Source: Halopseudomonas nanhaiensis | GTDB taxonomy: Bacteria; Pseudomonadota; Gammaproteobacteria; Pseudomonadales; Pseudomonadaceae | NCBI RefSeq assembly: GCF_020025155.1 | Contig: NZ_CP073751.1 | Coordinates: 3,411,501-3,475,500, forward strand | Reading direction: 5' to 3' | Length of the DNA: 64,000 nucleotides | Part shown: in pieces, positions 8,414 through 16,733 of the stretch | Layout: the number at the start of each line of letters is the position of its first letter | How positions within the stretch are numbered: position 1 is the stretch's first letter | Position numbers and translations under genes: made by a program | Notes under the pieces: model-generated | The model's database searches: none | What the model was told of the DNA's origin: nothing | The model's input: the letters and a program-made list of their open reading frames with translations, nothing else

Positions 8414-8621
8414 TGACGCCGCTCCGTGAAGCCCGCATGGGCGCTTGCGCAATCAGCTCGTTGATGGTGAATACGTTGGACCCGCTTCTGCAGCGTAGGC
8501 AGAGATCGCGGCGCTGCCCCTTCCGGACCATTGATTTGTCCGGCAGGCGCGTGGTTGGTTCCCACCGCGCCTGGCTGGAGACCGTCCGCCCCGACTGAGC
8601 GCAGACAGTGCGTGAGCGAGC
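8414..8621. other. Intergenic stretch with small hairpins
   Basis: This 208-bp gap lies upstream of the acyltransferase and downstream of the GlsB-like gene. It contains a 6-bp stem hairpin, CCGGAC at 8523-8528 with GTCCGG at 8538-8543, and just after it an imperfect GC-rich inverted repeat near 8546-8570. Neither is followed by a clear T-tract on either strand, so they are not convincing intrinsic terminators. No convincing promoter or gene was seen. Confidence 0.3.
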
Positions 8622-8876
8622 TCAGGATTTCTTCTTGCCCGTCACTGCGCCGTATATGACCAACAGAATGATGGCGCCCACTACCGCGCCAATGAAGCCT
8701 GCGCCCTCGCCGGCCTCGTAGAGACCCAGAGCCTGACCGCCATAGGTTGCCAGCAGCGAACCACCGATACCCAGCAGAATGGTCATGATCCAGCCCATGC
8801 TGTCATCGCCGGGCTTGAGGAAGCGTGCGATCAAACCGACCAGCAAGCCGATAACGATGGTGCCGATAATACCCAT
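8622..8876 (-). CDS. GlsB/YeaQ/YmgE family stress-response membrane protein
   Basis: An 84-residue, glycine-rich small membrane protein with three hydrophobic helices: 'GIIGTIVIGLLVGLIARFL', 'MGWIMTILLGIGGSLLATYGG' and 'GAGFIGAVVGAIILLVIYGAV'. The 'ARFLKPGDD' loop after helix one is diagnostic of the transglycosylase-associated/GlsB family. The family is linked to general stress responses; its biochemical role is unknown. The ATG at 8876 has an AGGAG site 8 bp upstream; the longer open frame reading further upstream is not part of the protein. It is transcribed divergently from the iron receptor gene. Confidence 0.9.
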   Translation of the reverse strand: MGIIGTIVIGLLVGLIARFLKPGDDSMGWIMTILLGIGGSLLATYGGQALGLYEAGEGAGFIGAVVGAIILLVIYGAVTGKKKS

Positions 8877-8977
8877 AGGTGTTTCTCCTGATCCGAGCGC
8901 GAACAGCCGCGCAGAACCTCTGACCGGCAGGAGCCGACACGGTTCGCGCGATGTGCGAGCCAAACTCCAGTCGTATT

Positions 8978-8996
8978 GATAACATTTCTCATTAGT
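8978..8996 (+). promoter_or_regulatory. Candidate Fur box upstream of siderophore receptor
   Basis: GATAACATTTCTCATTAGT matches the 19-bp Fur consensus GATAATGATAATCATTATC at 12 of 19 positions by hand comparison, with both AT-rich arms (GATAA and TCATTA) intact. It lies 47 bp upstream of the GTG start of the TonB-dependent receptor, where a Fur site would block transcription in iron-replete cells. The match is seen in sequence; binding is inferred. Confidence 0.6.
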
Positions 8997-9042
8997 ATTA
9001 AAGTTGCGCGCTGATCCGCTCCCTTTTTCCAGGAGATTTGCC

Positions 9043-11235
9043 GTGTCACCGTTACGCAACCCATTGGCCGCAGCTGGCTTCATGCTGACATCACTCGCCC
9101 TGGCGGTACCTGCACAGGCCGTTACCACGCTGGACAGTACAGTCGTCATTGGCGGCCGTGCAGCCACCACTATCGCCGACATTCCAGGCACGGCGTGGAT
9201 CATCGAGTCCGAGCAGCTGCAGCAGCAGTTCCGCTCCGGTGTCACGCTCAAGGAAGCGCTGAGCCAGCTGGTCCCGGGCCTTGACGCAGCATCCCAGGGG
9301 CGCACCAACTACGGCCAGAACATGCGTGGCCGCGGCGTGCTGGTCATGATCGACGGCGTATCGCTCAACAGTGCCCGCAACGTCAGTCGCCAGTTCGACA
9401 GCATCGATCCGTTCAATATCGAACGCATCGAAGTACTGTCCGGCGCGAACGCGATCTACGGTGGTGGCGCTACCGGCGGCATCATCAATATCGTCACCAA
9501 GCGTGGCACCGCGGGCGACGCGCATTACGAACTGGAAGCAGGGGTGCGCAGCGGCTTCGAAGACAGCGACGATCGCGATATTCATGCCGGTGCCGCAGTC
9601 AGTGGTGGCGGCGAGAACTGGGCCGGGCGGCTCTCGCTGGCCGGCATCGACAACGGCGGCTCGTACGACAGCGAAGGCGATCAGGTGATCTTCGACATCA
9701 CCCAGACCGACCTGCAATACAACCGCGCCGTCGATCTGCTCGGCAGCCTGGATTTCAATCTCGCCAATGGGCATGTGCTGCGCCTGAACGCGCAGCGCTA
9801 TGATTCCGGTTTCGAGGGCGACAAGGGGGTGTATTTCGGTCCGGGTCTGGCTGCACTGCGACCACCCTTCCCCGATGTCGTCGAAATCCGCGAGGGCTTC
9901 GAGTCAGACCTTGAGCCGCGTACCGAGCGCACCGTGTTGAGCGCCAACTATTTCGTGCCGGAAGTCATTGGGCATCAGCTCAACCTGCAGACCTACTATC
10001 GGGAAGAAAAGCTCAACTTTCATCCGTTCCCCTATGTCGCCAACGGCTACTTCTCCGCGTCCGAGCAGGACACCACACAGGCGGGTTTCAAGGCTGTGCT
10101 GAGTCGCAGCCTGGGCAACTTCGACTTCAACTACGGCGTTGATTACGAGCGCGAAAAGTTCGAGGCCGACCAGACCCTGTTCGACTTCCCGACGGCCGTG
10201 GCCAGCGGCGGGCTGGTGATGGATGCAACGAACACGGTCGGTCGCTACCCATCGTTCACCACTGACGGCGTGGCGGCCTTCGCCCAGGCGGACTGGCGAG
10301 TGACGGATCAGCTGCTGCTCACCGCCGGGCTACGTCAGCAACGCTATTACCTGGAGATCGACGACTTCGTCGACTCGAACGAGCAGGTCCGTCAGGCCCT
10401 TGGCCTGTCCACTGGCGCCGATGCTATCCCTGGCGGGGAGAACGATTACGACACCACCCTGCTCAACCTGGGAGCGGTGTTCACCCTGCAGCCAGGCAAT
10501 CAGCTGTGGGCAAACGTCTCGCAGGGTTACGAGATACCGGACCCGGGCAAGTACTATGGCCGCGGCGTTTATGCCTACAACGGTACCTACCGCGAGCTGC
10601 AGGACAGCATCAACGTCGACGACGAGCCGCTTAAGGCGATCAAGAGCAATCAGGTGGAACTGGGTTGGCGCCTGTTTCGCGGGAACATGGATGCGCAGGT
10701 CGCCGCCTACTACCTGTGGTCGGACGAAAGCCTCTCATACAACTCCAGCAACCTGGCGGTACAGGTCGACGATGACAAGCGGCGCAACTACGGTCTCGAA
10801 GGCCAGCTCAACTACCGTCTGAGCGATGCCTGGCAGGTCGGAACCAGCGCCCATTACACACGTGCCGAACTCGAGAACGATGATGGCGACTGGGACAAGC
10901 AGGCGGTGACCCTCGCCAGCCCGTCGAAGGTGTCGGCGTACATTGGTTGGGAAAACGCACAGAATGGCGTACGCCTGCAAAGCATTACCAGCCTCGATCT
11001 GGAAGACGAAGCCGGGAATGAACTGGATGGCTACACCACGCTGGATCTGCTGACGCGGCACCAGCTTCCGGTCGGCGAGCTCAACTTCGGCATCCAGAAT
11101 CTGCTCAATCGCGACTACACCACCATCTGGGGCCAGCGCTCACAGTTGTTCTACTCCAGCTATGCGCCGGCCAACACCTTCGACTACCGCGGCCGTGGTA
11201 CCACCTATAGCGTCAGCTACAACGTCGCGTTCTAA
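9043..11235 (+). CDS. TonB-dependent siderophore receptor, IutA/ChtA type (hydroxamate-citrate siderophores)
   Basis: A 730-residue outer-membrane receptor. A signal peptide (about 1-26, ending 'AVPAQA') precedes a TonB-box-like 'STVVIGG', a plug domain with 'RTNYGQNMRGRGVLVMIDGV' and 'IERIEVLSGANAIYGGGATGG', and a 22-strand barrel ending in the aromatic C-terminus 'YSVSYNVAF'. Several stretches resemble the aerobactin receptor IutA as I know it, notably 'DPGKYYGRGVY', 'DYTTIWGQRSQLFYSS' and the plug motif, so an aerobactin/schizokinen/rhizobactin-type ligand is likely. The GTG at 9043 is preferred because AGGAG lies at 9031-9035; an upstream TTG at 9004 would add residues before the signal peptide. 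A Fur box precedes it and a hairpin terminator follows. Confidence 0.9.
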   Translation: MSPLRNPLAAAGFMLTSLALAVPAQAVTTLDSTVVIGGRAATTIADIPGTAWIIESEQLQQQFRSGVTLKEALSQLVPGLDAASQGRTNYGQNMRGRGVLVMIDGVSLNSARNVSRQFDSIDPFNIERIEVLSGANAIYGGGATGGIINIVTKRGTAGDAHYELEAGVRSGFEDSDDRDIHAGAAVSGGGENWAGRLSLAGIDNGGSYDSEGDQVIFDITQTDLQYNRAVDLLGSLDFNLANGHVLRLNAQRYDSGFEGDKGVYFGPGLAALRPPFPDVVEIREGFESDLEPRTERTVLSANYFVPEVIGHQLNLQTYYREEKLNFHPFPYVANGYFSASEQDTTQAGFKAVLSRSLGNFDFNYGVDYEREKFEADQTLFDFPTAVASGGLVMDATNTVGRYPSFTTDGVAAFAQADWRVTDQLLLTAGLRQQRYYLEIDDFVDSNEQVRQALGLSTGADAIPGGENDYDTTLLNLGAVFTLQPGNQLWANVSQGYEIPDPGKYYGRGVYAYNGTYRELQDSINVDDEPLKAIKSNQVELGWRLFRGNMDAQVAAYYLWSDESLSYNSSNLAVQVDDDKRRNYGLEGQLNYRLSDAWQVGTSAHYTRAELENDDGDWDKQAVTLASPSKVSAYIGWENAQNGVRLQSITSLDLEDEAGNELDGYTTLDLLTRHQLPVGELNFGIQNLLNRDYTTIWGQRSQLFYSSYAPANTFDYRGRGTTYSVSYNVAF

Positions 11236-11250
11236 GCGACCAGCGAAACG

Positions 11251-11275
11251 AAAGCCGCCCTGCCGGGCGGCTTTT
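11251..11275 (+). terminator. Intrinsic terminator after siderophore receptor
   Basis: A perfect 7-bp GC stem, GCCGCCC (11254-11260) with GGGCGGC (11265-11271), a TGCC loop and TTTT afterwards, lies 16 bp past the receptor stop codon. It separates the receptor from the binding-protein gene, which has its own promoter-like sequence. Confidence 0.8.
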
Positions 11276-11305
11276 CCATGCATATGACACCAGCTGCCCG
11301 CTGCA

Positions 11306-11334
11306 TTGGCATCCCTGGCGCGGTGCCCGATAAT
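11306..11334 (+). promoter_or_regulatory. Candidate sigma-70 promoter for fhuD-like/fhuB-like genes
   Basis: TTGGCA (11306-11311) and GATAAT (11329-11334) are separated by exactly 17 bp. Each hexamer differs from consensus at one position. The start of transcription would fall near 11341, about 36 bp before the ATG of the binding protein. No good Fur box was found over it. Confidence 0.55.
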
Positions 11335-11376
11335 CGCCCTGGTCGCGCAACCGAGCCTGCCTACAGGAATAACGCC

Positions 11377-12273
11377 ATGACCCGCCTCATCGCACTCCTC
11401 GCCATGCTGTTCTCCGCGCATGTTCATGCCGCAACTGTTCTGGTCCATGAAGCGGGCGAAATCCGCTTTGAAAGCCCCCCGCAGCGCATCGTCGCGTTGA
11501 ACTGGGCCATGGTCGAAACGCTGCTCGGTCTGGGCGTCACCCCAGCCGCGGTTGCCGAGCCGGAAGGCTATCGCACCTGGGCCAATCATCCGCCGCTGCC
11601 CGAGGGAGCGCTGGACGTGGGCAATCGGCGCGAGCCCAATCTGGAGGCGATCAGCCAGGCGAGGCCTGACCTGATTCTGGTCAGCAGCGACCTGCACAGC
11701 ATGCTGCCGGCCTTCGAGGCCATCGCTCCGACCGCAGTCTATACCCTGTTCGAGCCTGGCCAGGACGCGGCCAGCCGGGCGGCCGAGGTCGTGCAGCAGA
11801 TCGCCGAAGGCCTGGATCGTGCCGCGCAAGGGCAGGCGTTGCTCGACGGCGTTGCCCAGCAGCAGGCAGAGTACGCCGCACAGCTGAAGGCGGCAGAGCG
11901 TACCGACGAGCCGGTGCTGCTGATGAGCTTTCTCGACGAGCGCAGCTTGCGGGTGCACGCACCCAACGCGCTTCTGTCAACGGCACTGGAAGAACTCGGC
12001 TTGCGCAACGCCTGGGACGGCGAGAGCAATTTCTGGGGTTTTGCCACCATTAATCTAGCGCAATTGGGGAAGTATCCGGATGCGCACTTTCTGATCATCA
12101 GGCCGACCCCGCCGGGGCTGCAGCAGGCGCTGCAGCGGAATCCGGTATGGCGTGCGCTGCAGCCGGTCAAGGCCGGGCGGGTCACCGAGGTGCCGCCGGT
12201 ATGGACCTTTGGCAGCGTGATGACCAAGGCGCGCATGGGTCAGGTGCTCACCGAGACCTGGCTTGATCAGTAA
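11377..12273 (+). CDS. FhuD-like periplasmic iron-siderophore binding protein
   Basis: A 298-residue ABC transporter substrate-binding protein of the helical-backbone (FhuD/BtuF) class. The signal peptide 'MTRLIALLAMLFSAHVHA' is followed by 'PPQRIVALNWAMVETLLGLGV', 'NLEAISQARPDLILVS' and a C-terminal 'WTFGSVMTKARMG' region. The Trp and Arg residues common to hydroxamate siderophore binders are present. The ATG at 11377 has an AGGAAT site at 11365-11370; the earlier in-frame ATG at 11278 would place the signal peptide inside the protein. The stop codon overlaps the start of the permease gene. It presumably takes the siderophore brought in by the receptor upstream and delivers it to the FhuB-like permease. 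Confidence 0.9.
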   Translation: MTRLIALLAMLFSAHVHAATVLVHEAGEIRFESPPQRIVALNWAMVETLLGLGVTPAAVAEPEGYRTWANHPPLPEGALDVGNRREPNLEAISQARPDLILVSSDLHSMLPAFEAIAPTAVYTLFEPGQDAASRAAEVVQQIAEGLDRAAQGQALLDGVAQQQAEYAAQLKAAERTDEPVLLMSFLDERSLRVHAPNALLSTALEELGLRNAWDGESNFWGFATINLAQLGKYPDAHFLIIRPTPPGLQQALQRNPVWRALQPVKAGRVTEVPPVWTFGSVMTKARMGQVLTETWLDQ

Positions 12274-14242
12274 CGCCAATCTACCGGGTCGAGCCGGACT
12301 GGGCGTATTGACCCTGGTCGGCCTGGCTGCCGCTGGCCTGAGTGTGGTGCAGCTGGCGCAATTGCTGGGCTGGCAGTCTCTGCCGGAGCTGCTCGACGCA
12401 GACAGCTTCACCCGCGTGCTGGCCTGGCAGGCCTGGGCACCGCGTACCCTTATGGCGGTGCTGCTGGGCGCCGGCCTGGGCATCGCCGGCTGTCTGATGC
12501 AGCAGGTGTTGCGCAATCCCCTCGCCTCGCCCACCACCATGGGCACAGCGGCAGGCGCCCAGCTGGCGTTGACCGCCGCACTGCTGGTAATGCCCTCTGC
12601 ACTCGAGCACGGCCGCAGCGTTGTTGCCCTGTTCGGCGCTGCCGCAGCAACCGGCCTGGTGCTCCTTCTGAGCCTGCGCGATCGCCTGGCGCCGGTCAGC
12701 GTAGCCCTCTCCGGCATGCTGGTAACGCTCTATTGCGGAGCGCTGAGCCATGCGCTGATGCTGCTCAACGAACAGCGTCTGGCCGGCATGTTTCTTTGGG
12801 GCGCAGGCAATCTCGATCAGTACGGCTGGCAGGGCCTGGGCCGCCTGTGGCCGGTGCTCGCCGGCTGCGCATTGCTGGCACTAGCGCTGCGCAGGCCCCT
12901 GGCGATGCTCGAACTGGGCAGCGACGGCGCGGCCAGCCTGGGCGTGCCGATCCAGTGGATTCGCCTCGGCGCGCTGGGCGCCGCCGTGCTGATCACTGCG
13001 CTGGTAGTTAGCGAGGTGGGGATGGTCGGCTTCGTCGGCCTGGTCACCCCGGCGCTGGTGCGCCTGCTGGGACCGAGAACCTTCCTGTCGCGCCTGCTCT
13101 GGTGCATTCCGGTGGGCGCTCTGCTGTTGCTGGTGGCTGACACGTTGGCCCAGCTGGTCACGCCGTGGTTCGGCGCGCGGCTGATCCCCACCGGCGCCAT
13201 GACCGCGTTGATCGGCGCCCCGGTGCTGGTCTGGCTGCTACGCCGGCACACCAGTGCATTCGGTGCCAGCCGCGAAGGTCTTCCACCCGGTCGCCATGCC
13301 GGCTGGCTGTCCTGGGCGCTCGTGCTTACGGCCTTCTGTGCCACCCTTTGGCTGGCGCTGAACTGGGCACCCGGCGCGCAGGGCTGGCACTGGACCGGAT
13401 GGGCCCAGCTGAATGAGGTATGGCAATGGCGCGCGCCCCGGGTATTCAGCGCAGCACTCGCCGGTGCATTGCTGGCGCTGGCCGGCACCATCATCCAGCG
13501 CCTGACGCACAACCCCATGGCCAGCCCGGAAATACTCGGCATCAGCTCCGGCGCGGCCATGTGTCTGGTGGCGCTGCTGATCATCTGGCCGCTGGCGCCA
13601 CGCTCCGCCCAGCTGGCTGCGGCCGGTGCCGGCTCAGCCGCGGCACTGGCTCTGCTGTTGTGGTTGACACGCCAGCAGCACATGGGCCCGCAGCGACTGT
13701 TGCTCACCGGTATCGGCCTCGGCGCCGCGGCCGATGCACTGGTGCGCCTGCTGCTTTCAGGCGGAGACGCGCAATCGCTGGCGTTACTGACCTGGCTGTC
13801 TGGCTCGACCTACCAGAACACCGTCAACGAGCAGCAGTGGTTGTTCGTCTGGGCAGCATGCTGTGCGCTGGCTGCTGCCCTTCTGCTGCGCTGGATCAGG
13901 CTTCTCGGGCTCGGAGGCGAGATGCCCCAAAGCCTGGGTGTGCCAATGGCCCTGGCGCGCGCCAGCGCCTTGCTGGTGGCCTGTCTGGCCGCAGCGGGGG
14001 CGACCATGGTGGTTGGCCCGCTGAGCTTCGTCGGCCTGATGGCCCCGCATATGGCGCATCGCTGGAGTGGCCGTCAGGCAGGGATGCATTTGATCGCAGC
14101 GGGCCTGTTCGGCGCCTGGCTGATGGTGGCTGCTGACTGGGCCGGGCGCACGCTGATCTATCCCAGTCAGCTGCCGGCGGGCCTGCTGGCCGCACTGCTC
14201 GGCGGGGTGTACTGGCTATGGCAATGGCGCGCCAGGCGGTAA
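12263..14242 (+). CDS. FhuB-like fused iron-siderophore ABC permease
   Basis: A 659-residue inner-membrane protein made of two tandem FecCD domains, the FhuB arrangement. Each half carries the permease motif: 'CLMQQVLRNPLASPTTMGTAAGAQ' near residue 80 and 'TIIQRLTHNPMASPEILGISSGA' near residue 410, and each ends in a 'VGFVGLVTP' or 'LSFVGLMAPHMAHR' coupling region. Around twenty helices are predicted by eye. The likely start is a TTG at 12263 that overlaps the end of the binding-protein gene by 11 bp, indicating translational coupling. No FhuC-type ATPase gene lies on either side: the next gene is convergent and unrelated. The transporter must use an ATPase encoded elsewhere, or one has been lost. 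Confidence 0.92.
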   Translation: MISNANLPGRAGLGVLTLVGLAAAGLSVVQLAQLLGWQSLPELLDADSFTRVLAWQAWAPRTLMAVLLGAGLGIAGCLMQQVLRNPLASPTTMGTAAGAQLALTAALLVMPSALEHGRSVVALFGAAAATGLVLLLSLRDRLAPVSVALSGMLVTLYCGALSHALMLLNEQRLAGMFLWGAGNLDQYGWQGLGRLWPVLAGCALLALALRRPLAMLELGSDGAASLGVPIQWIRLGALGAAVLITALVVSEVGMVGFVGLVTPALVRLLGPRTFLSRLLWCIPVGALLLLVADTLAQLVTPWFGARLIPTGAMTALIGAPVLVWLLRRHTSAFGASREGLPPGRHAGWLSWALVLTAFCATLWLALNWAPGAQGWHWTGWAQLNEVWQWRAPRVFSAALAGALLALAGTIIQRLTHNPMASPEILGISSGAAMCLVALLIIWPLAPRSAQLAAAGAGSAAALALLLWLTRQQHMGPQRLLLTGIGLGAAADALVRLLLSGGDAQSLALLTWLSGSTYQNTVNEQQWLFVWAACCALAAALLLRWIRLLGLGGEMPQSLGVPMALARASALLVACLAAAGATMVVGPLSFVGLMAPHMAHRWSGRQAGMHLIAAGLFGAWLMVAADWAGRTLIYPSQLPAGLLAALLGGVYWLWQWRARR

Positions 14243-14245
14243 GCG

Positions 14246-14626
14246 TCAGGCCTCGTCGAGCTTTTCCAACGCCTGGCGCGGGGAGAGTCTGTTACCGGTC
14301 CATAATACAAAGCGATGAGCGCCTGCACCGGCCGCCAACTCCATGAACAGTCGGCTCTCGACCTGACACAGGCCATCCTCGATCATATCCAGCGGATGAA
14401 TCACCACCGCCGGGCTGCGACGGAACAGACCCGGGCGCTGGGCCTGACGAATCCCGGCACGCAGCTGGGTTTCCGCCGAGCTGAACTCACCGACCAGTAA
14501 CCTGCGGGTAGTAAAAGGGTCTGCCGCGGTGACGACCGTTGATTTGCCAGTGCTGAGATTGTCTATCTCGAACTGATTGACGCCTACGCGCACGTAGAGC
14601 TTTTCTTCGAAGAAGGATTTAAGCAT
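14246..14626 (-). CDS. Conserved hypothetical protein, 126 aa
   Basis: A 126-residue soluble protein starting 'MLKSFFEEKLYVRVGVNQF', with no signal peptide or membrane helix. I recall similar short proteins in pseudomonads sharing the 'LYVRV' start, a 'DPFTTRRLLVGEFSSAE' centre and a 'RSPAVVIHPLDMIEDGLCQVE' segment; the N-terminal beta pattern hints at an actin/MreB-like subdomain, but I do not assign a function. The gene is convergent with the permease (3 bp between stop codons) and follows the phosphodiesterase gene on the same strand after 47 bp. A GCGCC/GGCGC hairpin with no T-tract lies in that gap. Confidence 0.7.
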   Translation of the reverse strand: MLKSFFEEKLYVRVGVNQFEIDNLSTGKSTVVTAADPFTTRRLLVGEFSSAETQLRAGIRQAQRPGLFRRSPAVVIHPLDMIEDGLCQVESRLFMELAAGAGAHRFVLWTGNRLSPRQALEKLDEA

Positions 14627-14673
14627 TCCATTTGCCTTGAATGCGCCATTTGGCGCGTCAGATAGAGTCCGGT

Positions 14674-15138
14674 CTATCCGGATGACAGCTCGATGATTCT
14701 CGGCGTCACCTGGGAGCCATCTATGATCAACTCACCGAGCGCAATCGGCAAGCTGAATCGGCGGCGTCCGGCGCTCCCTGGGTTGACGTAGATCACACCT
14801 TCTCGCTCGCGGATCAGTGGTTTATGCGAATGACCCGTTACAACCACGCCCACCTGCTCGGCAACCGGGTCGATATCCAGCTCGGCAATATCATGCACGG
14901 CGTAGATTCCCACCCCCTCGAACTGTAGCCTGAGGCTGTGCGGTAGCCGCTCGGCCCAGCCGTCGCGATCGTTGTTGCCTCGAACAACGCTCAGCGGAGC
15001 CAGTTCCGCCAGCCGCTCGAGGATCGATTCGTCGCCGATATCGCCGCCATGCAGGATGTGATCGCAGCCGCGCAGGCAATCAACCGCCTCCGGCCTCAAC
15101 AGATTGTGAGTATCCGATATCAAACCGACCCGCAGCAT
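14674..15138 (-). CDS. YfcE/MJ0936-type metallophosphoesterase
   Basis: A 154-residue calcineurin-like phosphodiesterase. All metal-binding motifs of the small YfcE-type enzymes are visible: 'GLISDTHN' at the N-terminus (D-x-H), 'HGGDIGD' (GD), 'VRGNNDRDG' (GNxD), 'VHDI', and 'VTGHSHKP' (GHSH), with 'VNPGSAGRRR' closing the site. Related enzymes hydrolyse phosphodiesters with Mn or Ni in the cytoplasm; the physiological substrate is not settled. The ATG at 15138 is chosen over a GTG at 15144 because GGAG lies 5 bp before it. The longer open frame on this strand is a read-through of another frame. Confidence 0.9.
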   Translation of the reverse strand: MLRVGLISDTHNLLRPEAVDCLRGCDHILHGGDIGDESILERLAELAPLSVVRGNNDRDGWAERLPHSLRLQFEGVGIYAVHDIAELDIDPVAEQVGVVVTGHSHKPLIREREGVIYVNPGSAGRRRFSLPIALGELIIDGSQVTPRIIELSSG

Positions 15139-15195
15139 AACCACTCCGATCGTTGCGTCGAAAGGCTTCGACCACGCCGCGGGCGCGCGATTCCG

Positions 15196-15528
15196 TCAGG
15201 CGTGACGCGGGGCAAACATGATGATCGCCATGCCCAGCAGGGCGACCGCTGAGCCGACGGCATCCCAGAGGGTCGGGCGGATGCCATCCACCAGCCCCAA
15301 CCAGATCATGGCAACGCAGATATACACGCCGCCGTAGGCTGCATAGACGCGCCCGGCGGCGGTGGGGTGCAGCGAGAGCAGCCAGGCGAACAGCGCGAGA
15401 CTCACGGCGCCCGGCACCAGCAGCCAGATCGACTTGCCCTCGCGGAGCCACAGGTAAGGCAGATAGCACCCGACGATCTCTGCCACTGCAGTAAGGAAAA
15501 ACAGACTCAGGGTTTTCAGTTCGGGCAT
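15196..15528 (-). CDS. YnfA/UPF0060 family small membrane protein
   Basis: A 110-residue protein with four hydrophobic helices, the layout of the YnfA family (related to small multidrug resistance transporters). Diagnostic segments are '[20 protein letters not shown]' at the N-terminus, '[17 protein letters not shown]' in the middle and '[21 protein letters not shown]' at the end. The start codon is the ATG at 15528, which gives the family length; upstream codons of the longer frame are not conserved. A role in efflux has been proposed for some YnfA proteins, and the true substrate is uncertain. It lies 57 bp upstream of the phosphoesterase gene on the same strand. Confidence 0.92.
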   Translation of the reverse strand: MPELKTLSLFFLTAVAEIVGCYLPYLWLREGKSIWLLVPGAVSLALFAWLLSLHPTAAGRVYAAYGGVYICVAMIWLGLVDGIRPTLWDAVGSAVALLGMAIIMFAPRHA

Positions 15529-15692
15529 CGATGGTCTCGGCGGCAGCGGCTGAATGAACGCGAGTATAACCCCCCTTCTGGCGGAAGCCGGACGGACGAG
15601 TCCAACGCGTGCCGCAAACCGCGAACCGCCGCTTGCAACACCGAGCATCGCAGCATGTTCGTCGATCCGAGCTGTGAGGTCGGCGGCCTCCC

Positions 15693-16616
15693 TCAGCGAA
15701 ACCTGCCGCCCGGCACGGCAAAGAACCGCGCCTGCCCCCGGTGCAGCACCACGGGAACCTGCGTCGCGTAGATCGGGTTTTCCGGGCCCGCGTAGATATA
15801 GGCCCAGTCTGGCAATTCAGCACTGATTCGCTGATAGAACGCATTGTGATCGAAGCCCGGGACAGGCTGCTTTTCCATCCGCCACTGGGCGCCACGACCG
15901 ACTTCCAGATACTGCGAGGTGACCTGGCTGAAGGTGATCGCCACCGCCTTGGTCTGCAGGTAGGATTCCGCTTCGCCATGTTCGGCGACCGAAGGCGTCG
16001 GCACCCGCTGCATGGCCGCCGCCTCGCTCAGAGCCGGATTCTCCTGGCTGGTGAATCCGCCTTCGAGCACGCATGACCAGTCGCTGCACAGCGGGCCGTT
16101 TACACGCAGGGCGCGATGGGTCGTCTCGATACCCTCAGCCGAGGTATTAACCCACTCGAACGGCTCGGTTTCATGACCATCGGGCAATGCCCGGGCGGCC
16201 GCCTGCTCGAGCACTTCGGACCACTTGAGCCGTGCGGCCGTTTCGTCTGCCGCCTGGCTGGCTGGCAACCAGGCGATAAAGCGCAGATCCGTGCGCAGCG
16301 GCAGCGTCGGATCTGTGCGCCCCTTGAATGACATGAACGCGGCCTGCACCGGGTAGGTGACCGGTTCGGCGCGACCCGCGTTGGCCGGAGCCAGCTCCTC
16401 TATCAGGGCTGCCTGGGCTGCGGCCACCACTGCAGCCCGGTTATCCATCATGGCTTTCGGGATCGCCAGATCGGCCAGCCCGTCAGCCTGGCCCGCCGCC
16501 TGCATGACACGCATGGCCTCCGATGGGCGACTTGTACCAGGCGATTGCAGACGCTCGATAACCGAGCAGCCTCCCAGCGCAACCATCAGCGATCCGAGAA
16601 CAACAGCCTTGTACAT
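15693..16616 (-). CDS. Lipoprotein of unknown function
   Basis: A 307-residue predicted lipoprotein with signal '[18 protein letters not shown]' and Cys at residue 17. No family was recognised. The body is mixed alpha/beta, with an Ala-rich helical stretch after '[22 protein letters not shown]', a paired-cysteine loop '[14 protein letters not shown]' and a closing '[11 protein letters not shown]' and '[13 protein letters not shown]' segment. The ATG at 16616 is chosen over a GTG at 16643 because GGAG lies 6 bp before it. It is the third of three lipoproteins in a row on the minus strand (from 18462 down to 15693), which may share a transcript. A role at the outer membrane is inference. Confidence 0.75.
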   Translation of the reverse strand: MYKAVVLGSLMVALGGCSVIERLQSPGTSRPSEAMRVMQAAGQADGLADLAIPKAMMDNRAAVVAAAQAALIEELAPANAGRAEPVTYPVQAAFMSFKGRTDPTLPLRTDLRFIAWLPASQAADETAARLKWSEVLEQAAARALPDGHETEPFEWVNTSAEGIETTHRALRVNGPLCSDWSCVLEGGFTSQENPALSEAAAMQRVPTPSVAEHGEAESYLQTKAVAITFSQVTSQYLEVGRGAQWRMEKQPVPGFDHNAFYQRISAELPDWAYIYAGPENPIYATQVPVVLHRGQARFFAVPGGRFR

Positions 16617-16692
16617 TGGTATCTCCAGAAAGCGCTCCGGCACAACGCCGGGCGCACGTGTATCGACCGAGCCTCGCGGTACTTGAGACAGC

Positions 16693-16726
16693 TCACCGCG
16701 CTAGCCGCAAGGCGGCTCAGCGGTGA
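16693..16726. other. Stable hairpin between lipoprotein genes
   Basis: Nested inverted repeats TCACCGC (16693-16699) with GCGGTGA (16720-16726) and AGCCGC (16703-16708) with GCGGCT (16712-16717) form a strong stem with a small bulge. It lies just past the stop codon of the upstream gene on the minus strand. No T-tract follows, so it may protect the mRNA end or attenuate expression of the last gene rather than terminate. Confidence 0.5.
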
Positions 16727-16733
16727 ACGAAGG

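Noticed and set aside
11278-11376. N-terminal extension of the FhuD-like protein
   Set aside because: It would place the signal peptide internally and overlaps the terminator and promoter; the ATG at 11377 has a ribosome site.
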